DNA from: Chionoecetes opilio
Lineage: Eukaryota; Arthropoda; Malacostraca; Decapoda; Majidae
Length of the DNA: 64,000 nucleotides
Direction of reading: 5' to 3'
Assembly: GCA_016584305.1 (NCBI GenBank)
Contig: JACEEZ010018933.1
Coordinates: forward strand, 7,501 to 71,500
Position 1 is the first letter of the stretch, and the number at the start of each line of letters is the position of its first letter. This document shows, piece after piece, positions 62,719 to 64,000 of the stretch. Both the position numbers and the translations under genes were made by a program. The notes under the pieces were generated by a model that was given only the letters and a program-made list of their open reading frames with translations, did no database searches and was not told the origin of the DNA.

Positions 62719-64000
62719 TTAAGCCTTAACCTTATTTAAGAGTCTACCATATGGCACCTTGTCGAATGCCTTACTGAAATCCATGTATACTATATCATAA
62801 TCCTCATCATTATCTGATGTTTCATAAATCTTCCTATAAGAACTCAATAAATTAGTGAGACATGATTTACCTTTTGTGAAGCCATGTTGTGAATCATGAA
62901 CCAAACTATGCTTTTCAGGATGCTCTCAAATGTTTTTTTGCAATAAAAGCTTCCATTAATTTACCTACTACTGACGTCAGCCTAACGGGTCGATAATTTG
63001 ACATTAATCCTCCATCTCCCTTCTTAAATTTGGGAACTACATTTCCCTTCCTCAACATTAACGGCACTTACCCTGTATCAATCGAGTTCCTAAGAATATG
63101 CACTAGCGCATCACTAACAACCCCTTTGCATTCTTTTAGTACTCTGAGATACACTTCATCTGGTCCTGGTGACTTAAAATTCTTCATTCCGTCTATACCT
63201 TCTTCTACCATTTCCCTAGTTATCACAATATCTTTGAGTTGCTCATCATCCTCTCCTCTAAACTTCTGTTTACTATCAGGTATCTTCTGTTTATCCTCCT
63301 GAGTAAAAACACGTAAGAAATAATCATTTAAAATTTTACACATATCTTCTGCCGTGCTTATAATCTTCCCCTGCTTATTTTTTTATTGGCCTCACTAATT
63401 CCCTCGTCTTTGTTTTATATACCTGAAAAAATACCTTAGGATCGGTCTTTGCTTTCCCTGCAACCTTAATCTCATAATTCTTCTTCGCTGCTCTTGTTAT
63501 TTTTTTTTACCGTTCTAGCCATCTCGTTATACTGCTCTATATTCACCTGCCCATCCTTAACTTTCTTATAAATGTCCCTTTTTACCCCTATGTTGTGTTT
63601 TAAAAACTCTGTCATCCATTTGGGCTCGTTTTTCCCTGATCTTATCGCCCTATAAGGAATATAATTTTGCTGACCTTCAATTAAATTGCTGACAAAGGTA
63701 TTATAATCCCTTTCAGCGTTGACCTCACCGACACCCCCCTCCGTCTCGACCACAGATCTCATCTCCGCCTCCCTCTTGTCACTGTTAATACCTTCCAGGT
63801 GATTTCTTAATCCTACATAATTAGCCTTTTTGTTAATCTCTTCCAGGTGTTTTCTTTATCCTACATAATTAACCTTTCTGAAGTCAGGTATTCTATGCGT
63901 ATTATCGATTCCTCTTCCCACCTCCCAATTTAAGCAAAATCAGATTTCACTGTGATCGCTTTTTCCTAACGTACTTCCCACTTCCATTTCAGTAACTAAA
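62719..64000 (-). mobile_element. Third LINE family, RT region, runs off the window
   Basis: On the minus strand from the window end: an N-terminal linker with RAIRSGKNEPKWMTEFLKHN (about 63,650), a spacer with YFLRVFTQEDKQ, SPGPDEVYLRVLKECKGVV (about 63,150), a degraded LTSVVGKLMEAF region (about 62,940-62,960), then HGFTKGKSCLTNLL and the catalytic motif A VYMDFSKAFDKVPYGRLLNK (about 62,760). It stops before motif C. This differs clearly from the RTE-like and Jockey-like families above and resembles CR1/L2-type or similar LINEs. The copy is 3'-truncated or disrupted at about 62,715. Confidence 0.8.

Overview
This window is non-coding-rich arthropod nuclear DNA, most likely from a decapod crustacean. 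The reasons are long (AG)n, (TA)n and (GT)n microsatellites, tRNA-headed SINEs, several LINE families, and two interrupted host genes of arthropod type: a sugar-porter (trehalose/glucose-transporter-like) exon and a divergent ionotropic receptor (IR) gene. Species cannot be named from the sequence. There is no operon-like, CRISPR or bacterial structure.

Layout. 1-3.2 kb is homopolymer-inflated sequence and an AT-rich tract. 3.2-3.96 kb is the C-terminal half of an MFS sugar transporter. 4.15-7.53 kb is a decayed DNA transposon with roughly 150-bp terminal inverted repeats (TIRs). 7.5-9.4 kb holds a SINE, (TA)n and a 0.55-kb direct repeat. 9.75-9.98 kb is a small MITE. 9.99-12.83 kb is a nearly full-length but broken RTE-like LINE (minus strand). 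14.4-23.9 kb is minisatellite and homopolymer-inflated sequence in which I recognise no gene. 24.242-29.640 kb is a 5.4-kb TIR transposon with a large degenerate gene (Academ-like by my reading) inserted in a MITE whose empty copy is at 55.4-56.3 kb. 30-36 kb holds minisatellites, an inverted pair of tRNA-Val-like SINEs around (AG)n, and a tRNA-Ser-like SINE. 36.6-46.5 kb carries at least six exons of one IR gene (plus strand) whose introns are full of LINEs. 46.75-46.97 kb is a perfect 97-bp inverted repeat carrying a hammerhead-ribozyme-like core. 47-53.7 kb is a pile-up of Jockey-like and RTE-like LINE copies. 53.8-60.9 kb is a nested complex: LTR-like arms in inverted orientation, a Ty3/gypsy-type gag, two hAT-type elements with perfect 8-bp target duplications, and the 0.88-kb MITE. 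61-64 kb has a gypsy integrase fragment, a transposon-protein C-terminus with an acidic tail, and a third LINE family running off the end.

The host genes (sugar transporter, IR) are fragments of larger genes. Everything else is mobile DNA or its debris. The main value of the window is that several insertions can be dated relative to each other and defined to the base because empty and filled sites coexist here. The strongest leads are the 5.4-kb Academ-like element with its empty-site partner, the palindrome with the hammerhead-like core in the IR gene, and the nested hAT/MITE/LTR complex.
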